Below, one piece after another: positions 1 through 8,785 of a stretch of 64,000 bases of DNA. A model generated the notes under the pieces. The model ran no database searches. It was not told the origin of the DNA and saw only the letters and a program-made list of their open reading frames with translations. A program made the translations under genes and the position numbers. The first letter of the stretch is position 1. Every line of letters starts with the position of its first letter. The DNA is from Melioribacteraceae bacterium (lineage in GTDB: Bacteria > Bacteroidota > Ignavibacteria > Ignavibacteriales > Melioribacteraceae), in NCBI GenBank assembly GCA_022181065.1, contig BQMY01000091.1:1-64000 (forward strand), written 5' to 3'.

Positions 1-606
1 ATCTTCCAATGTAACAGATTCAACAGTTCCTTCTGTAATCTGTTCGCCATAAGGATGATCAAGCCCGTAAACGAGAGCTCTTCTAACATTTCCGGCAATC
101 TGATTCGGATCTTCTTTTCCTGCAGCAAGCCCTGAAATTGTTTGTTTTTTCAGTTTATCCAATTCTTCCTGTGTAAATTTGGCGTTTTTAACAACATCCG
201 CCATTACATCGAAAAACTTCTCAACATGCTTTTTGAGGGTAAATCCGAAAACACCGGTACTTGATGTATTAAGACTAGCGCCAATAAAGTCAACTTCTTC
301 ATCAATCTGTGATTTTGTTCTGTTTGCTGTTCCTGTTCGCATCAAATCACCGGCAATATTGATATACCCGGCTATATCACCTTCCATAATCGCGTCTCTT
401 TTTATTTCAAGAGAAACAGCAACAGTTGGAAGTTTGTCATTTTCAACAACAAATACTTTCAAGCCATTATCGAGTGTAAAAGATTCAACGTCACCAAGTT
501 GTATCTCCGGTGCCGGACCAGGTTCTGGCATTTTGCTTCTGTCAACCTGCGCAAAAACCGGGAGGCTGATAGCAATTAACAATAAGGCTATTAATTTTTT
601 TAACAT
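1..606 (-). CDS. M16 family peptidase-like protein, non-catalytic type (partial, C-terminus outside window)
   Basis: The reading frame starts at the ATG complementary to 604-606, with GGAG just upstream, and runs off the left edge, so only about 200 residues are visible. It opens with a signal peptide (MLKKLIALLLLIAISLPVFA) and then an M16 N-terminal fold (TLDNGLKVFVVENDKLPTVA). Where active M16 enzymes carry HxxEH, this protein reads AGYINIAGDLMRTGT, so the zinc ligands and catalytic Glu are absent. It is therefore probably the inactive partner of an M16B heterodimer, the active partner being the gene immediately upstream (633-1964), 26 bases away and co-transcribed. The pairing is inferred from known M16B architecture. 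Location is likely periplasmic or outer-membrane lumen. Confidence 0.85.
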   Translation of the reverse strand, partial: MLKKLIALLLIAISLPVFAQVDRSKMPEPGPAPEIQLGDVESFTLDNGLKVFVVENDKLPTVAVSLEIKRDAIMEGDIAGYINIAGDLMRTGTANRTKSQIDEEVDFIGASLNTSSTGVFGFTLKKHVEKFFDVMADVVKNAKFTQEELDKLKKQTISGLAAGKEDPNQIAGNVRRALVYGLDHPYGEQITEGTVESVTLED

Positions 607-632
607 TTCAATTTCTCCGGATAATTAAACTT

Positions 633-1964
633 TTATTTTTTTGGTTCTTGCGATTTTGCGAGATAGTGAAGTACAACTCTTTTATCGTGCTGCAAATATT
701 TATTTGCAACGCGTTTAATATCTTCACGGGTAACAGACATATATTTTTCAATTTCTGTGTTTATCAACTCAGCATCACCAAAATATACATGGTAATTTGA
801 GAGACTTTCAGCAATACCCGCTACAGTCTGATTACCACTAATAAAATCAGCTTCTATCTGATTCCGCAATTTCTGGAATTCTTTCTCCGGAATTAGTTCG
901 TTTTTAACTTTTTCAATTTCGGCTTCCATTCCCTTTTCCAATTCAAGAGGGTCAACGCCAACATTTACAAGTCCGAATGCAATAAACAGACCCGGATCTT
1001 CGAGCGCGAACGGGAAAGACGCCGCCTGAAGAGCAAGTTGTTTTTCATCAACCAAAGATTTATACATACGTGAAGACTGACCATCAGAAAGAAGAGTGGT
1101 GAGCATATTAATTGCGTAATAATCTTCGGTTCCCTGAGCCGGAATATGATAAGTCATAAGTACTGCGGGAAGCTGAATATTATCATAGACTGTATCCCTG
1201 ATTTCCGCCTGCATTGGAGGTTCAACTATTTCCGGACGAACAATTTCTCTTTTACCACTTGGAATTGTACCGAAATATTTTTCAACCAACTCTTTTGCTT
1301 CATCTACATCAATATCGCCGGCGATAGAAAGAGTCGCGTTTTCAGGTACGTAATACATGTCATAAAAATCCATAAACTCGTCAAGAGTTGCCATATCGAT
1401 ATATTGGGCAGAACCAATTGGAGTCCAGCGGTAAGGATGTTCCTTGTAGGCGCGGGTAAAAATTTCTTCAAGGATAGAGCCGTATGGTTGATTATCGAGA
1501 CGCTGTTTGCGTTCTTCTTTTACAACACTTCTTTGGGTTTCAACACCGATGGAGTCAATATTCAGTTGAAGTAATCTTTCAGATTCAAGCCACAGACCCA
1601 ACTCCAACTGGTTTGAAGGAAGAACCTGATAATAATATGTTCTGTCAAAACTGGTATTGGCGTTGAGCGTACCACCGTTTTTCTGAACTATCTTGAAATA
1701 TTCCCCTCTCGGAATATTAGCGGAACCTTCAAACATAAGATGCTCGAAGAAATGCGCAAACCCTGTTCTTTCAGGATCTTCGTTTTTTGAACCAACATGA
1801 TACATTATGGATACCGCTACTATAGGAGTAGAGTTATCCTCATGTAAAATCACGTGGAGCCCGTTATCTAGTGTGTACTCGGTAAATTCTATTTCGTTTG
1901 CCGCAAAGTACACTGTTGAAAAAAGTATAAGTGAAAAGAAAGCATAAGTTATTAGCCTTTTCAT
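633..1964 (-). CDS. Zinc protease, M16 family (catalytic subunit)
   Basis: A 443-residue insulinase/processing-peptidase-type metalloprotease. An N-terminal hydrophobic segment (residues 4-22) suggests export. The inverted zinc motif HFFEH lies at residues 71-75 (His71, Glu74, His75) and the distal Glu ligand region SVVKEER at about 147-152. The domain of M16 peptidase type 1 is followed by the type 2 domain (residues about 190-440). The length is that of a half-size M16B subunit, which normally pairs with a second subunit. The next gene in the operon is an M16-like protein lacking the motif, which fits an active/inactive pair. The substrate cannot be told from sequence. Confidence 0.93.
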   Translation of the reverse strand: MKRLITYAFFSLILFSTVYFAANEIEFTEYTLDNGLHVILHEDNSTPIVAVSIMYHVGSKNEDPERTGFAHFFEHLMFEGSANIPRGEYFKIVQKNGGTLNANTSFDRTYYYQVLPSNQLELGLWLESERLLQLNIDSIGVETQRSVVKEERKQRLDNQPYGSILEEIFTRAYKEHPYRWTPIGSAQYIDMATLDEFMDFYDMYYVPENATLSIAGDIDVDEAKELVEKYFGTIPSGKREIVRPEIVEPPMQAEIRDTVYDNIQLPAVLMTYHIPAQGTEDYYAINMLTTLLSDGQSSRMYKSLVDEKQLALQAASFPFALEDPGLFIAFGLVNVGVDPLELEKGMEAEIEKVKNELIPEKEFQKLRNQIEADFISGNQTVAGIAESLSNYHVYFGDAELINTEIEKYMSVTREDIKRVANKYLQHDKRVVLHYLAKSQEPKK

Positions 1965-2042
1965 TATTAACCCTTGCGTTAGTGATTGTTAAAAAATAAT
2001 TTCGAATTGAACAAATATAATAAGAGAAACCCGTTCAAAAAA

Positions 2043-2221
2043 TTGCCAAAGTTGATTGTCTTAAAAGTCCTCCTTTGAAGGAGGTGGATTTCGACGATAG
2101 TCGAAAGACGGAGGATGATTAATTAAACTTTGTCTGACTTTTGGTCATCCCCCATTCCGATAGCCATCGGAATTTCCCCCTTCCAAGGGGGACATAAAAG
2201 CAAACTTAGGTGTTTTTCAAT
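2043..2221. repeat. Intergenic nested-palindrome repeat, copy 1
   Basis: This fills the gap between the M16 gene and marC. It has two halves. Half A begins AAAGTCCTCC and contains hairpin CCTCCTTTGAAGGAGG (2069-2084) and hairpin TCGACGATAGTCGA (2091-2104), then GACGGAGGATGATT. Half B is an inverted, diverged version: TTTGGTCATCCCCC, hairpin ATTCCGATAGCCATCGGAAT (2154-2173), and terminal hairpin CCCCCTTCCAAGGGGG (2176-2191). Outer edges read TTGCCAAAG and TTTTTCAAT, which are imperfect terminal inverted repeats. Copies 2 and 3 are at 24397-24604 (opposite orientation) and 47621-47807. No coding potential. The edges are my estimate from comparing the three copies. Confidence 0.85.
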
Positions 2222-2235
2222 AAATTCACACTTTA

Positions 2236-2874
2236 TCATAGAGCATTATTTAGTTCCAGTATATAGTTTTTAATTCCACCGAGGAAAAATTCGACTGCTA
2301 TCACCATTACTATCAATCCCATAATCCTCATCAATACTTTGTTACCATTGTCGCCGAGAGCCTTAATGATTTTTCTGGCGCTTAGAAGGAATACCAGTGT
2401 TATCAACATTATAAAGATTATAGTTCCCACAAGTACAACTTTATGAGTCATTTCCTCAGCGTCGTTCATCAAAATCATCGCGACCGTAATAGCGCCAGGA
2501 CCACAAATCATGGGTATTGCCAATGGTGTTATCGCGATGTCGCTGGCAAACTCGGTCACACTCTCGTCGCTTGATTTTGTTCTTATCAAACGAGCCTGAA
2601 GCATGTCATAACCTGCCATGAAAAATACTACACCACCCACTATTCTGAGTGAATTAACCGAAATATTAAAAAATTCGAAAATAACTCTGCCAAGCATGGC
2701 AAAAAGAATTAATGTAATAATAGCAGTAATTATAGCCTTAATGGCTACCTGCTTTGCTTCTTTGGCGGGAAGTTTTGCCGTGAGTCCGGTGTAAACAGGT
2801 AGAATTCCCAATGGATTAACCATTGTAAAAATTGATGTAAATGATAATAGCGCAAAATCAAAAATGTTATCCAT
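2236..2874 (-). CDS. MarC family integral membrane protein
   Basis: A 212-residue protein with about six hydrophobic segments. It opens with the MarC/UPF0056 signature FTSIFTMVNPLGILPVY and later has the second-repeat counterpart ITPLAIPMICGPGAITVAM (residues about 115-135), matching the internally duplicated MarC fold. The cellular role of MarC proteins is unsettled: the E. coli namesake was wrongly linked to antibiotic resistance, and NAAT-like transport has been suggested. The gene follows the decarboxylase gene by 20 bases and ends next to repeat copy 1, so it is probably the last gene of the unit starting with the RidA-like gene. Confidence 0.92.
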   Translation of the reverse strand: MDNIFDFALLSFTSIFTMVNPLGILPVYTGLTAKLPAKEAKQVAIKAIITAIITLILFAMLGRVIFEFFNISVNSLRIVGGVVFFMAGYDMLQARLIRTKSSDESVTEFASDIAITPLAIPMICGPGAITVAMILMNDAEEMTHKVVLVGTIIFIMLITLVFLLSARKIIKALGDNGNKVLMRIMGLIVMVIAVEFFLGGIKNYILELNNAL

Positions 2875-2894
2875 AAAAAGTTTATTACCTCTTC

Positions 2895-4337
2895 CTACAG
2901 GCTTTTAATTGTTTTTGCAATAATTTCAAGTGCTGTATCAGCTGTGTTTTTAGTTTGATTAATTCCACTAAACACAACACGAATCGTAAACTTTCCGTTC
3001 AGTTTTGTATGCGAAATAAATATTCTGCCGTCCCTGTTTATTTCATCCATAAGTCGGGCATTATATCTATTCAGTTCTTCCTGATCGCTAATACCGGGGT
3101 TATGCATAAAGCAAATGGTACTGAAATTAAGAGGGGCAAGAATCTCAATTCCGCTAATTGTTTTTAGTTTTTCCAGAAAATAGTGCGCGATATCGAGATG
3201 TCCCCGAATTATATCGCACAATCCTTCCCTCCCGAAATAGCGCATAACATACCAGAATTTCAGCGAACGGAATCTTCTTCCAAGCTGAATACCATAATCC
3301 ATATAATTTGTGGCTGTATCATCGGCTGAAGTTTTAAGATACTCGGGCACCAGACTGAACGCGCGTTTAAGCACATCCGGATTCTTAATAAAAAGTACGC
3401 TCAAATCGAGTGGTACAAACATCCATTTATGAGGATTTATAACCATCGAATCGGCAGCCTCGTGTCCGGTAAACAGGTCTTTTCTTTCGGGGAGCATTGA
3501 AACAACACCGGCATGAGCAGCGTCAACGTGTAGCCAAACTTTATACTTATTGGTAATTTCCGCGATTTTGGGTAATGGGTCAATAGCTGTGGAACCGGTA
3601 GTACCGATAGTCGCCACGACCGCGAGAGGCAGAACACCATTACTAATATCCTCACTCAGCTTTTTCTCAAGCTCCTCCGGTATCATAGCAAAGTTTTCAT
3701 CCACCGGAATTTTTTGAATACCATCCAGACCGGTTCCCAGCAGAAGAGCCGCTTTATCTATTGAACTATGAGCCTGTTCGGAAGCGTAAATCTTTAATTT
3801 CGGTAGTACGCGTCCAAACAATCCTTTTTCTCTGATACCAAGATTGAGGTTTTCTCTCGCGGCACTGAAAGCATGCATAACACTTACAGATGCAGTATCA
3901 TATATAAAGCCCCTGAACTGTGGAGATACTCTTACAAGTTTTCTGAACCACTCGAGTGTTACTTCTTCAAGCTCTGTTGATCCGGGACCTGATTTCCACA
4001 CCATCGCGTTGTTGTTGAATACCGCGGCAAGAATTTCTCCCATGATCCCCGGCAGACTTGCTGATGAATTAAAATAAGCCATAAAACCGGGATGGTTCCA
4101 ATGAGTCATAGCCGGGGCGATAAACTCTGCTGTATCGTCAATCAGACGGTTGAAATCTTCCCCTTTTTCAGGAAGTTCCTCAGGGAGTCTGGCTTTCAAC
4201 TCACCGGGCTGTGTATCCGGAAGTACAGAATAGCTCTCTATGCTTGAAAGATATTCTCCCGCGAATTTCAAAGTTTTAGCTGAAAACTTATGAAAATCTT
4301 CGTTCAATTTTTGCGATTGGATTTCATGTTTCCGCAT
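2895..4337 (-). CDS. Pyridoxal-phosphate-dependent group II decarboxylase (aromatic-L-amino-acid decarboxylase-like)
   Basis: A 480-residue fold-type I PLP enzyme. PLP features visible are SEQAHSSIDK (His190, ring-stacking), HVDAAHAG (Asp272, pairs with the pyridine nitrogen) and NPHKWMF (Lys304, Schiff base). The pattern is that of the DDC/GAD/tyrosine decarboxylase family, closest in style to aromatic amino acid decarboxylases (NHPGFMAYFNSSAS near residue 81; DTASVSVMHAFSAAR near 147). The substrate is not determinable from sequence: aromatic amino acids, glutamate and aspartate are all possible in this family. The gene begins 1 base after the hydrolase gene ends and belongs to the run RidA - hydrolase - decarboxylase - MarC. 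Confidence 0.9.
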   Translation of the reverse strand: MRKHEIQSQKLNEDFHKFSAKTLKFAGEYLSSIESYSVLPDTQPGELKARLPEELPEKGEDFNRLIDDTAEFIAPAMTHWNHPGFMAYFNSSASLPGIMGEILAAVFNNNAMVWKSGPGSTELEEVTLEWFRKLVRVSPQFRGFIYDTASVSVMHAFSAARENLNLGIREKGLFGRVLPKLKIYASEQAHSSIDKAALLLGTGLDGIQKIPVDENFAMIPEELEKKLSEDISNGVLPLAVVATIGTTGSTAIDPLPKIAEITNKYKVWLHVDAAHAGVVSMLPERKDLFTGHEAADSMVINPHKWMFVPLDLSVLFIKNPDVLKRAFSLVPEYLKTSADDTATNYMDYGIQLGRRFRSLKFWYVMRYFGREGLCDIIRGHLDIAHYFLEKLKTISGIEILAPLNFSTICFMHNPGISDQEELNRYNARLMDEINRDGRIFISHTKLNGKFTIRVVFSGINQTKNTADTALEIIAKTIKSL

Positions 4338-4338
4338 A

Positions 4339-5193
4339 TTAAAACTTGACCGCGCTGTTTAACCAGTTCAGAACAATTTCAGTGAGTTTTATTCTTTTAT
4401 CGCTAAATGAATGACCTGTTTTTATGATATATTCCTCGAGATTTTCACATCCCGCTTTTTTCAAAGCTTCCGCGAGTGGTTTATGATGCAAATCAACCGG
4501 CGCGGTAGTATCAAACTCCGCACCGACCATCAAAATATTCTTATCGGCAAGTTTTTTCGCGAAAGTAATCAAATCCCAATTATCACGGTTTTTGAACATC
4601 TCTTCCCATAACTGTTTGCCCGAAGTACCTGTTAACAAAGCGGCACCTTCGTTCATACGTTTCACAGCTTCAGCAACGTATTCCACCTTCTGAGAGATTA
4701 TTTTGCTACCATATCCATTGTTATATCCTGCCAAGAAACCGACATTTTTTACTTCGGGGTGGTTCAGGGAGTGCATCATGGCTGCAAAACCACCCATGCT
4801 ATGCCCGACAAACACAATTTTATCCTTGTCGAATTTTAATTTAGCACTCACTTCATCGGTTTTAATAAATTTCACGATTGTATCTGTATCATCCAGACAA
4901 TTTTTCCAGGAATACTCACCTGAACTTCCCCAGGAACCCCTGTAGTGAAAAACGAGTACATTATAACCGCTTCGTCTCGCGGCGTGCGCGATATCAAAAT
5001 TTGTTTCATTGCCCGGGAAACCATGCAGCAAAACCAACAAGGGCTTTAATTCTTCACCACCGGTGTGGAAGAAAGTACCTAATAGTTTTTTTGATTCATC
5101 CTTGTACATAAAAGGACTCATGGAAGGAGGAGATTTCAGATCTATTGTTATCTGGTCTTGAGAAACTGGATTGAAATTTTTCATATCTGTCAT
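4339..5193 (-). CDS. Alpha/beta hydrolase
   Basis: A 284-residue alpha/beta hydrolase without a signal peptide. The nucleophile elbow is GHSMGGFAAM; the acid is probably the Asp in VGAEFDTTAP; the catalytic His is in KTGHSFSDKR near the C-terminus. The oxyanion-hole region is LLHGFPGNE. Overall style is like S9/BAAT- or dienelactone-hydrolase-type serine hydrolases. The substrate is unknown. It lies 6 bases downstream of the RidA-like gene and 1 base ahead of the decarboxylase, so the three are probably translated from one message. Confidence 0.9.
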   Translation of the reverse strand: MTDMKNFNPVSQDQITIDLKSPPSMSPFMYKDESKKLLGTFFHTGGEELKPLLVLLHGFPGNETNFDIAHAARRSGYNVLVFHYRGSWGSSGEYSWKNCLDDTDTIVKFIKTDEVSAKLKFDKDKIVFVGHSMGGFAAMMHSLNHPEVKNVGFLAGYNNGYGSKIISQKVEYVAEAVKRMNEGAALLTGTSGKQLWEEMFKNRDNWDLITFAKKLADKNILMVGAEFDTTAPVDLHHKPLAEALKKAGCENLEEYIIKTGHSFSDKRIKLTEIVLNWLNSAVKF

Positions 5194-5199
5194 TCTGTA

Positions 5200-5598
5200 T
5201 TAACTTTCGTTTGGAATTACTGCGTCAACTTCTATCTCTACGAGGAGGTCCGGTTCAATAAGGCTGGATACCTGCACCATAGTGCTCGCCGGTCTTATTT
5301 CCTTAAAAAACTCGCCATGGGCTCTGCCAACATCCTCCCACATTGAAATATCAACCACAAAAATCCTGGTTCTGCATACATGTTTTATTGATGCGCCCGT
5401 TTTTTCCAGTGTATTTGCTATTTTTTTCAGGATAAATCTGGATTGGAGATATGGATTCCCGGGTGCTACAATTTTGTTATTTTCATCAACTGCTGTTGTG
5501 CCGGAAATAAATATCTGGTTTCCCACTCTAACAGCTCTTGAATAGCCAACTAATTCTTCCCAAGTTGTACCCGACTTTACTTTAACGTTTTTACCCAT
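5200..5598 (-). CDS. RidA/YjgF family protein lacking the catalytic Arg
   Basis: A 132-residue single-domain Rid-superfamily protein (WEELVGYSRAVRVGNQIFIS; GTTAVDENN; VCRTRIFVVDI). In the true imine deaminase RidA the C-terminal motif is P-A-R-S, with Arg carrying the activity. Here the aligned segment reads RPASTMVQVSSL, so Ser sits where Arg is expected. That places it in one of the other Rid subgroups, whose biochemical roles are mostly unknown, and argues against calling it 2-iminobutanoate deaminase. First gene of the unit; an inverted repeat lies just upstream (5606-5655). Confidence 0.88.
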   Translation of the reverse strand: MGKNVKVKSGTTWEELVGYSRAVRVGNQIFISGTTAVDENNKIVAPGNPYLQSRFILKKIANTLEKTGASIKHVCRTRIFVVDISMWEDVGRAHGEFFKEIRPASTMVQVSSLIEPDLLVEIEVDAVIPNES

Positions 5599-5605
5599 TC
5601 ACATT

Positions 5606-5655
5606 CCCGAAATATTTGTGTGATATTCCAATTATAATTGTAAGAATGTTTCGGG
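5606..5655. promoter_or_regulatory. Nested inverted repeat upstream of the RidA-like gene
   Basis: Outer arms CCCGAAA (5606-5612) and TTTCGGG (5649-5655) enclose a perfect 12-base palindrome CAATTATAATTG (5629-5640). It starts 8 bases upstream of the RidA-like start codon, so it lies in the leader or promoter region of that unit. It could be an operator or an RNA stem. It is also downstream of the DUF1460 gene and could end that transcript, although no T-tract follows. Confidence 0.35.
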
Positions 5656-5723
5656 TAAAAGCAAAACAAAAAGTTTACGCAAAGTGAGACATTGGATATG
5701 GTAATACTTAAAATTTATATTAT

Positions 5724-6572
5724 TTATTCCGCGGCTCTGAAAACCATAATGCCAGTCTGACTTTTATTCCCTTTTACATACTCAGAAAGCGGTTTTTTAG
5801 TGATCTGAACTTTATAGCCCACGTTGGGCGCGTGCAAAAAATGAATTTTTCCATCATCCTGCCTCATCGCATAGCCAACATGCACAATATCCAGCCCTTT
5901 TATTGATGTGGTCAAAGCAATTATATCTCCACTTTCGATTTTACTTTCTACCTCGGCGATCCGGTCTTGCGGAACATAATAATTCGCGCGGGAATTGATT
6001 ATCTCTTCAACAGATTTAATTCTGGAGATATTTTCCGAATTATCTTTGAGATGCACATATTTATCGGAATTTTCTGACATAAAGTTAATGGTCTTGGAAT
6101 ATTTCTCTCCACCAATTTTTTCCGTCACGTCCAAAAGTATTCCGCGGTTACCTAAATCGTAAATCCAGTCAGTCACATAATGGAGACGTGAAATATAGCC
6201 ATCAAGTTTACCATCACGATAACGGATATTCTCCAACTCTTTGAGGTAGTTTTCGAATGAGGCGTCACCAAACTTTACACTTCTAGCGAGAGCAAGTGAA
6301 TTATCAACAAGGGTGTAGCAATCCAATCCTGAGAGATGAACTACCAGCTCTTCACTTTCATTTTGATCAAGTGTTCCAGCTTCATACTCAACACCAATAA
6401 ATTCCTGAGCAATTGTAATAATTATATCATTAAGACTAGAGTTGCCCAACTCTTTCTTTACAGAAAATTCAAGCCTTTCTTCACAGATCGCTTTTTCACC
6501 AGCGGAAATATTATTTTGCCCGAAAATAGATGTAAAGAAAAACAAAACAAACAATAACACCAACTTTTTCAT
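5724..6572 (-). CDS. DUF1460 family protein (NlpC/P60-like, exported)
   Basis: A 282-residue protein with a signal peptide (KLVLLFVLFFFTSIFG). It carries the DUF1460 signature: LDCYTLVDNSLALAR (cysteine nucleophile region; many relatives read DCTTFVEN), RYRDGKLDGYISRLHY, and DIIALTTSIKGLDIVHVGYA with a candidate catalytic His. DUF1460 proteins belong to the NlpC/P60 amidase superfamily and include N-acetylmuramoyl-L-alanine amidase-like cell-wall enzymes. A role in envelope or muropeptide hydrolysis is inferred. The start overlaps the dnaB stop by 4 bases. Confidence 0.88.
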   Translation of the reverse strand: MKKLVLLFVLFFFTSIFGQNNISAGEKAICEERLEFSVKKELGNSSLNDIIITIAQEFIGVEYEAGTLDQNESEELVVHLSGLDCYTLVDNSLALARSVKFGDASFENYLKELENIRYRDGKLDGYISRLHYVTDWIYDLGNRGILLDVTEKIGGEKYSKTINFMSENSDKYVHLKDNSENISRIKSVEEIINSRANYYVPQDRIAEVESKIESGDIIALTTSIKGLDIVHVGYAMRQDDGKIHFLHAPNVGYKVQITKKPLSEYVKGNKSQTGIMVFRAAE

Positions 6573-8017
6573 ATCGGGAAGTCATCCTCCTCTCCGTAAC
6601 CTTCCATGTCATCACCGGTTTGAGCTGCCTCCGGTACGTTATCATAGTTCAGTTCCAGGTTTTCAAATCTTGCATAATCCTTAATAAATTTTACGCGAAC
6701 ATCACCAACTGGACCGTTACGCTGCTTCCCTATAATTACTTCTGCTACACCTTCTGTCGACATTCCGTCAGGATATTGAGTGATACCATATACCTCAGGT
6801 CGGTAAAGGAAGATTACAACGTCAGCATCCTGCTCAATCGCTCCTGATTCCCTCAGGTGAGATAGCATAGGGCGTTTATCGGATGTTGATTCAACACTAC
6901 GGTTCAGCTGAGACAATGCAATTACCGGAATATTCAATTCTTTCGCGAGTGCTTTCAGCGACCTTGAAATTGTTGAAATCTCCCTCTCTCTGCTCTCCAT
7001 TTTTGTGGATGAGTTCATCAGCTGAAGATAATCAATAACAATCATACCTATATCTTTTTCAGCTTTGAGTCGGCGAGCCTTTGCTCTAACTTCAAGAACC
7101 GTCTGACCCGGTGTATCATCGATATAGATTGGCGCTGAACTTAGTTTGTGAACAGTTCTGCTAATTTTAGCACCTTCTTCAGCACGGAACTTTCCCGTTC
7201 TGATACTATGCGCATTAATTTTCGCTTCGGCGGAAATAAGCCTTGTAACGAGCTGTACAGTAGCCATTTCAAGACTAAATACAGCTATCGGAACGTTATG
7301 ATCAATCGCTGCGTTTCTTGCGAACGAAAGAGCAAACGCTGTTTTACCCATAGACGGGCGTGCCGCTATGATAACCAGATCAGAACGCTGAAAACCACCT
7401 AACATATTATCGAGCGAAAACAAACCGGAAGGAACGGATATATTCTCCATTTTTTGTGAGTGCATCGCCTCGATAAGTTCAAGCGCCTCACGCACAGCTT
7501 TATCCATCGGAGTGAAAGTTTCTTTCAAACTCTCCTGAGAAATACCAAATATTTTGGATTCAGCCTCATCAAGTAGGTCAAAAACATCCTCGCTACCCGC
7601 ATATGCAGATTCGGCAACTTCCATAGATGTGGAAATTAATTTTCTGAGAATCCATTTTTCAAGTACTACCCGGGAATGATAGTCCACATTTGCAGCTGAA
7701 CTGATATCCTGCGAAAGTTGACCGATGAACGACGGTCCGCCCGCTTCTTCAAGTTTTCCCGCTTTTTTCAATTCTTCATAAATCGAAACAGTATCAACCG
7801 GTTCACCTGCTTCGTATAAAACTCTTATTGCGTCAAAAACGAGTTTGTGTTTTTTATTATAAAAATACTCCGCCTTCAAAATTTCAAATGCTCGCGGAAC
7901 TGCTTTATCATCAAGCAGCATAGCGCCCAACACTTTTGCTTCCACTTCAACCGCCGCGGGTATAGCCCGAGATTGCGACCTTAACTGATTTATTTCGTAA
8001 TTATTCTCACTTTCCAT
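6569..8017 (-). CDS. dnaB: Replicative DNA helicase DnaB
   Basis: A 482-residue hexameric helicase, normal length, no intein. N-terminal primase-interacting domain at residues about 15-120 (AIPAAVEVEAKVLGAMLLDD), linker, then the RecA-like domain: Walker A ARPSMGKTA at about 219-227, Walker B IGMIVIDYLQLM, and SHLRESGAIEQDADVVIFLYRP near 405. The C-terminal acidic tail ends GYGEEDDFPI. It unwinds DNA ahead of the replisome. It sits in a dense run with udg (1 base gap) and the DUF1460 gene (4-base overlap). Confidence 0.97.
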   Translation of the reverse strand: MESENNYEINQLRSQSRAIPAAVEVEAKVLGAMLLDDKAVPRAFEILKAEYFYNKKHKLVFDAIRVLYEAGEPVDTVSIYEELKKAGKLEEAGGPSFIGQLSQDISSAANVDYHSRVVLEKWILRKLISTSMEVAESAYAGSEDVFDLLDEAESKIFGISQESLKETFTPMDKAVREALELIEAMHSQKMENISVPSGLFSLDNMLGGFQRSDLVIIAARPSMGKTAFALSFARNAAIDHNVPIAVFSLEMATVQLVTRLISAEAKINAHSIRTGKFRAEEGAKISRTVHKLSSAPIYIDDTPGQTVLEVRAKARRLKAEKDIGMIVIDYLQLMNSSTKMESREREISTISRSLKALAKELNIPVIALSQLNRSVESTSDKRPMLSHLRESGAIEQDADVVIFLYRPEVYGITQYPDGMSTEGVAEVIIGKQRNGPVGDVRVKFIKDYARFENLELNYDNVPEAAQTGDDMEGYGEEDDFPI

Positions 8018-8018
8018 T

Positions 8019-8783
8019 TTAAACTTTGCCGGCTACATTTTCATCATAATATTTTCTGAATAGTTTTACATCTTCCCAGCATCCTCTCTTCCAGTTCGGG
8101 TTTCTGAGAAGAGCTGCGGGGTGATAAGTTACCATAACTTTGATATTATTCCAATCAAAAAACTGACCTCTCATTTTTGTGAGGCTCATTTTGTTCTCGA
8201 GTAAATTATTTGCCGCCACAAGGCCCAGACACAAAATCATTTTGGGCTGAATAATCTCAATTTGTTTCATGAGGTACGGGAAACATTCCTTTACTTCTGC
8301 CGGAAGCGGATTCCTGTTGTTGGGTGGTCTGCATTTTACAATATTCGCAATATAGACATCCTTTTTTCTGCTGAAATCGATGGCATCCAAAATGTCATCG
8401 AGCAGTTTGCCGGCTCTACCCACGAATGGCTCGCCTTTCGCGTCTTCATCCGCACCGGGTCCTTCCCCTATAACAAGTATATCAGCCTTCGGATTACCAA
8501 CTCCAAAAACAAATTTATTTCTCGCTTCTCCCAAAGCGCATTTTTTACAGGAGTTTATCATTTTATCTAATTGTTCAAGCGACGAAGCTGAGGTCCAGTT
8601 TTCGTTAAATTCAGATTCAGGCAATTTGGTCTTTTCCTTGTTAAAAAAGTTAAATACAGGAGCTGATTCAGCTACCTTCTCCACGGGAATATCAACTTTT
8701 AACGGGGTCAGAAGTTCATCTCCAAAAAGAGAACTTTGATCACTCAACGCCTCTGTAATCAGCTTTTTCAGGTCTGTATTCAA
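8019..8783 (-). CDS. Uracil-DNA glycosylase, family 4/5 type with iron-sulfur cluster
   Basis: A 254-residue base-excision repair enzyme with an N-terminal extension of about 75 residues. The family 4 core is clear: [11 protein letters not shown] (first two cluster cysteines), [21 protein letters not shown] (uracil-binding motif 1), [14 protein letters not shown] and VKECFPYL (last two cysteines), and the C-terminal motif [12 protein letters not shown]. These proteins remove uracil from DNA and carry a 4Fe-4S cluster. The gene lies 2 bases downstream of coaBC and 1 base upstream of dnaB. Confidence 0.94.
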   Translation of the reverse strand: MNTDLKKLITEALSDQSSLFGDELLTPLKVDIPVEKVAESAPVFNFFNKEKTKLPESEFNENWTSASSLEQLDKMINSCKKCALGEARNKFVFGVGNPKADILVIGEGPGADEDAKGEPFVGRAGKLLDDILDAIDFSRKKDVYIANIVKCRPPNNRNPLPAEVKECFPYLMKQIEIIQPKMILCLGLVAANNLLENKMSLTKMRGQFFDWNNIKVMVTYHPAALLRNPNWKRGCWEDVKLFRKYYDENVAGKV

Positions 8784-8785
8784 GA

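Noticed and set aside
179-628. 149-codon plus-strand frame at the left edge
   Set aside because: The minus strand here encodes a signal peptide and M16 fold through to the window edge; the plus frame is its shadow.
1146-1574. 142-codon plus-strand frame opposite the M16 gene
   Set aside because: It is a shadow of a clearly conserved peptidase gene on the minus strand and shows no family features.
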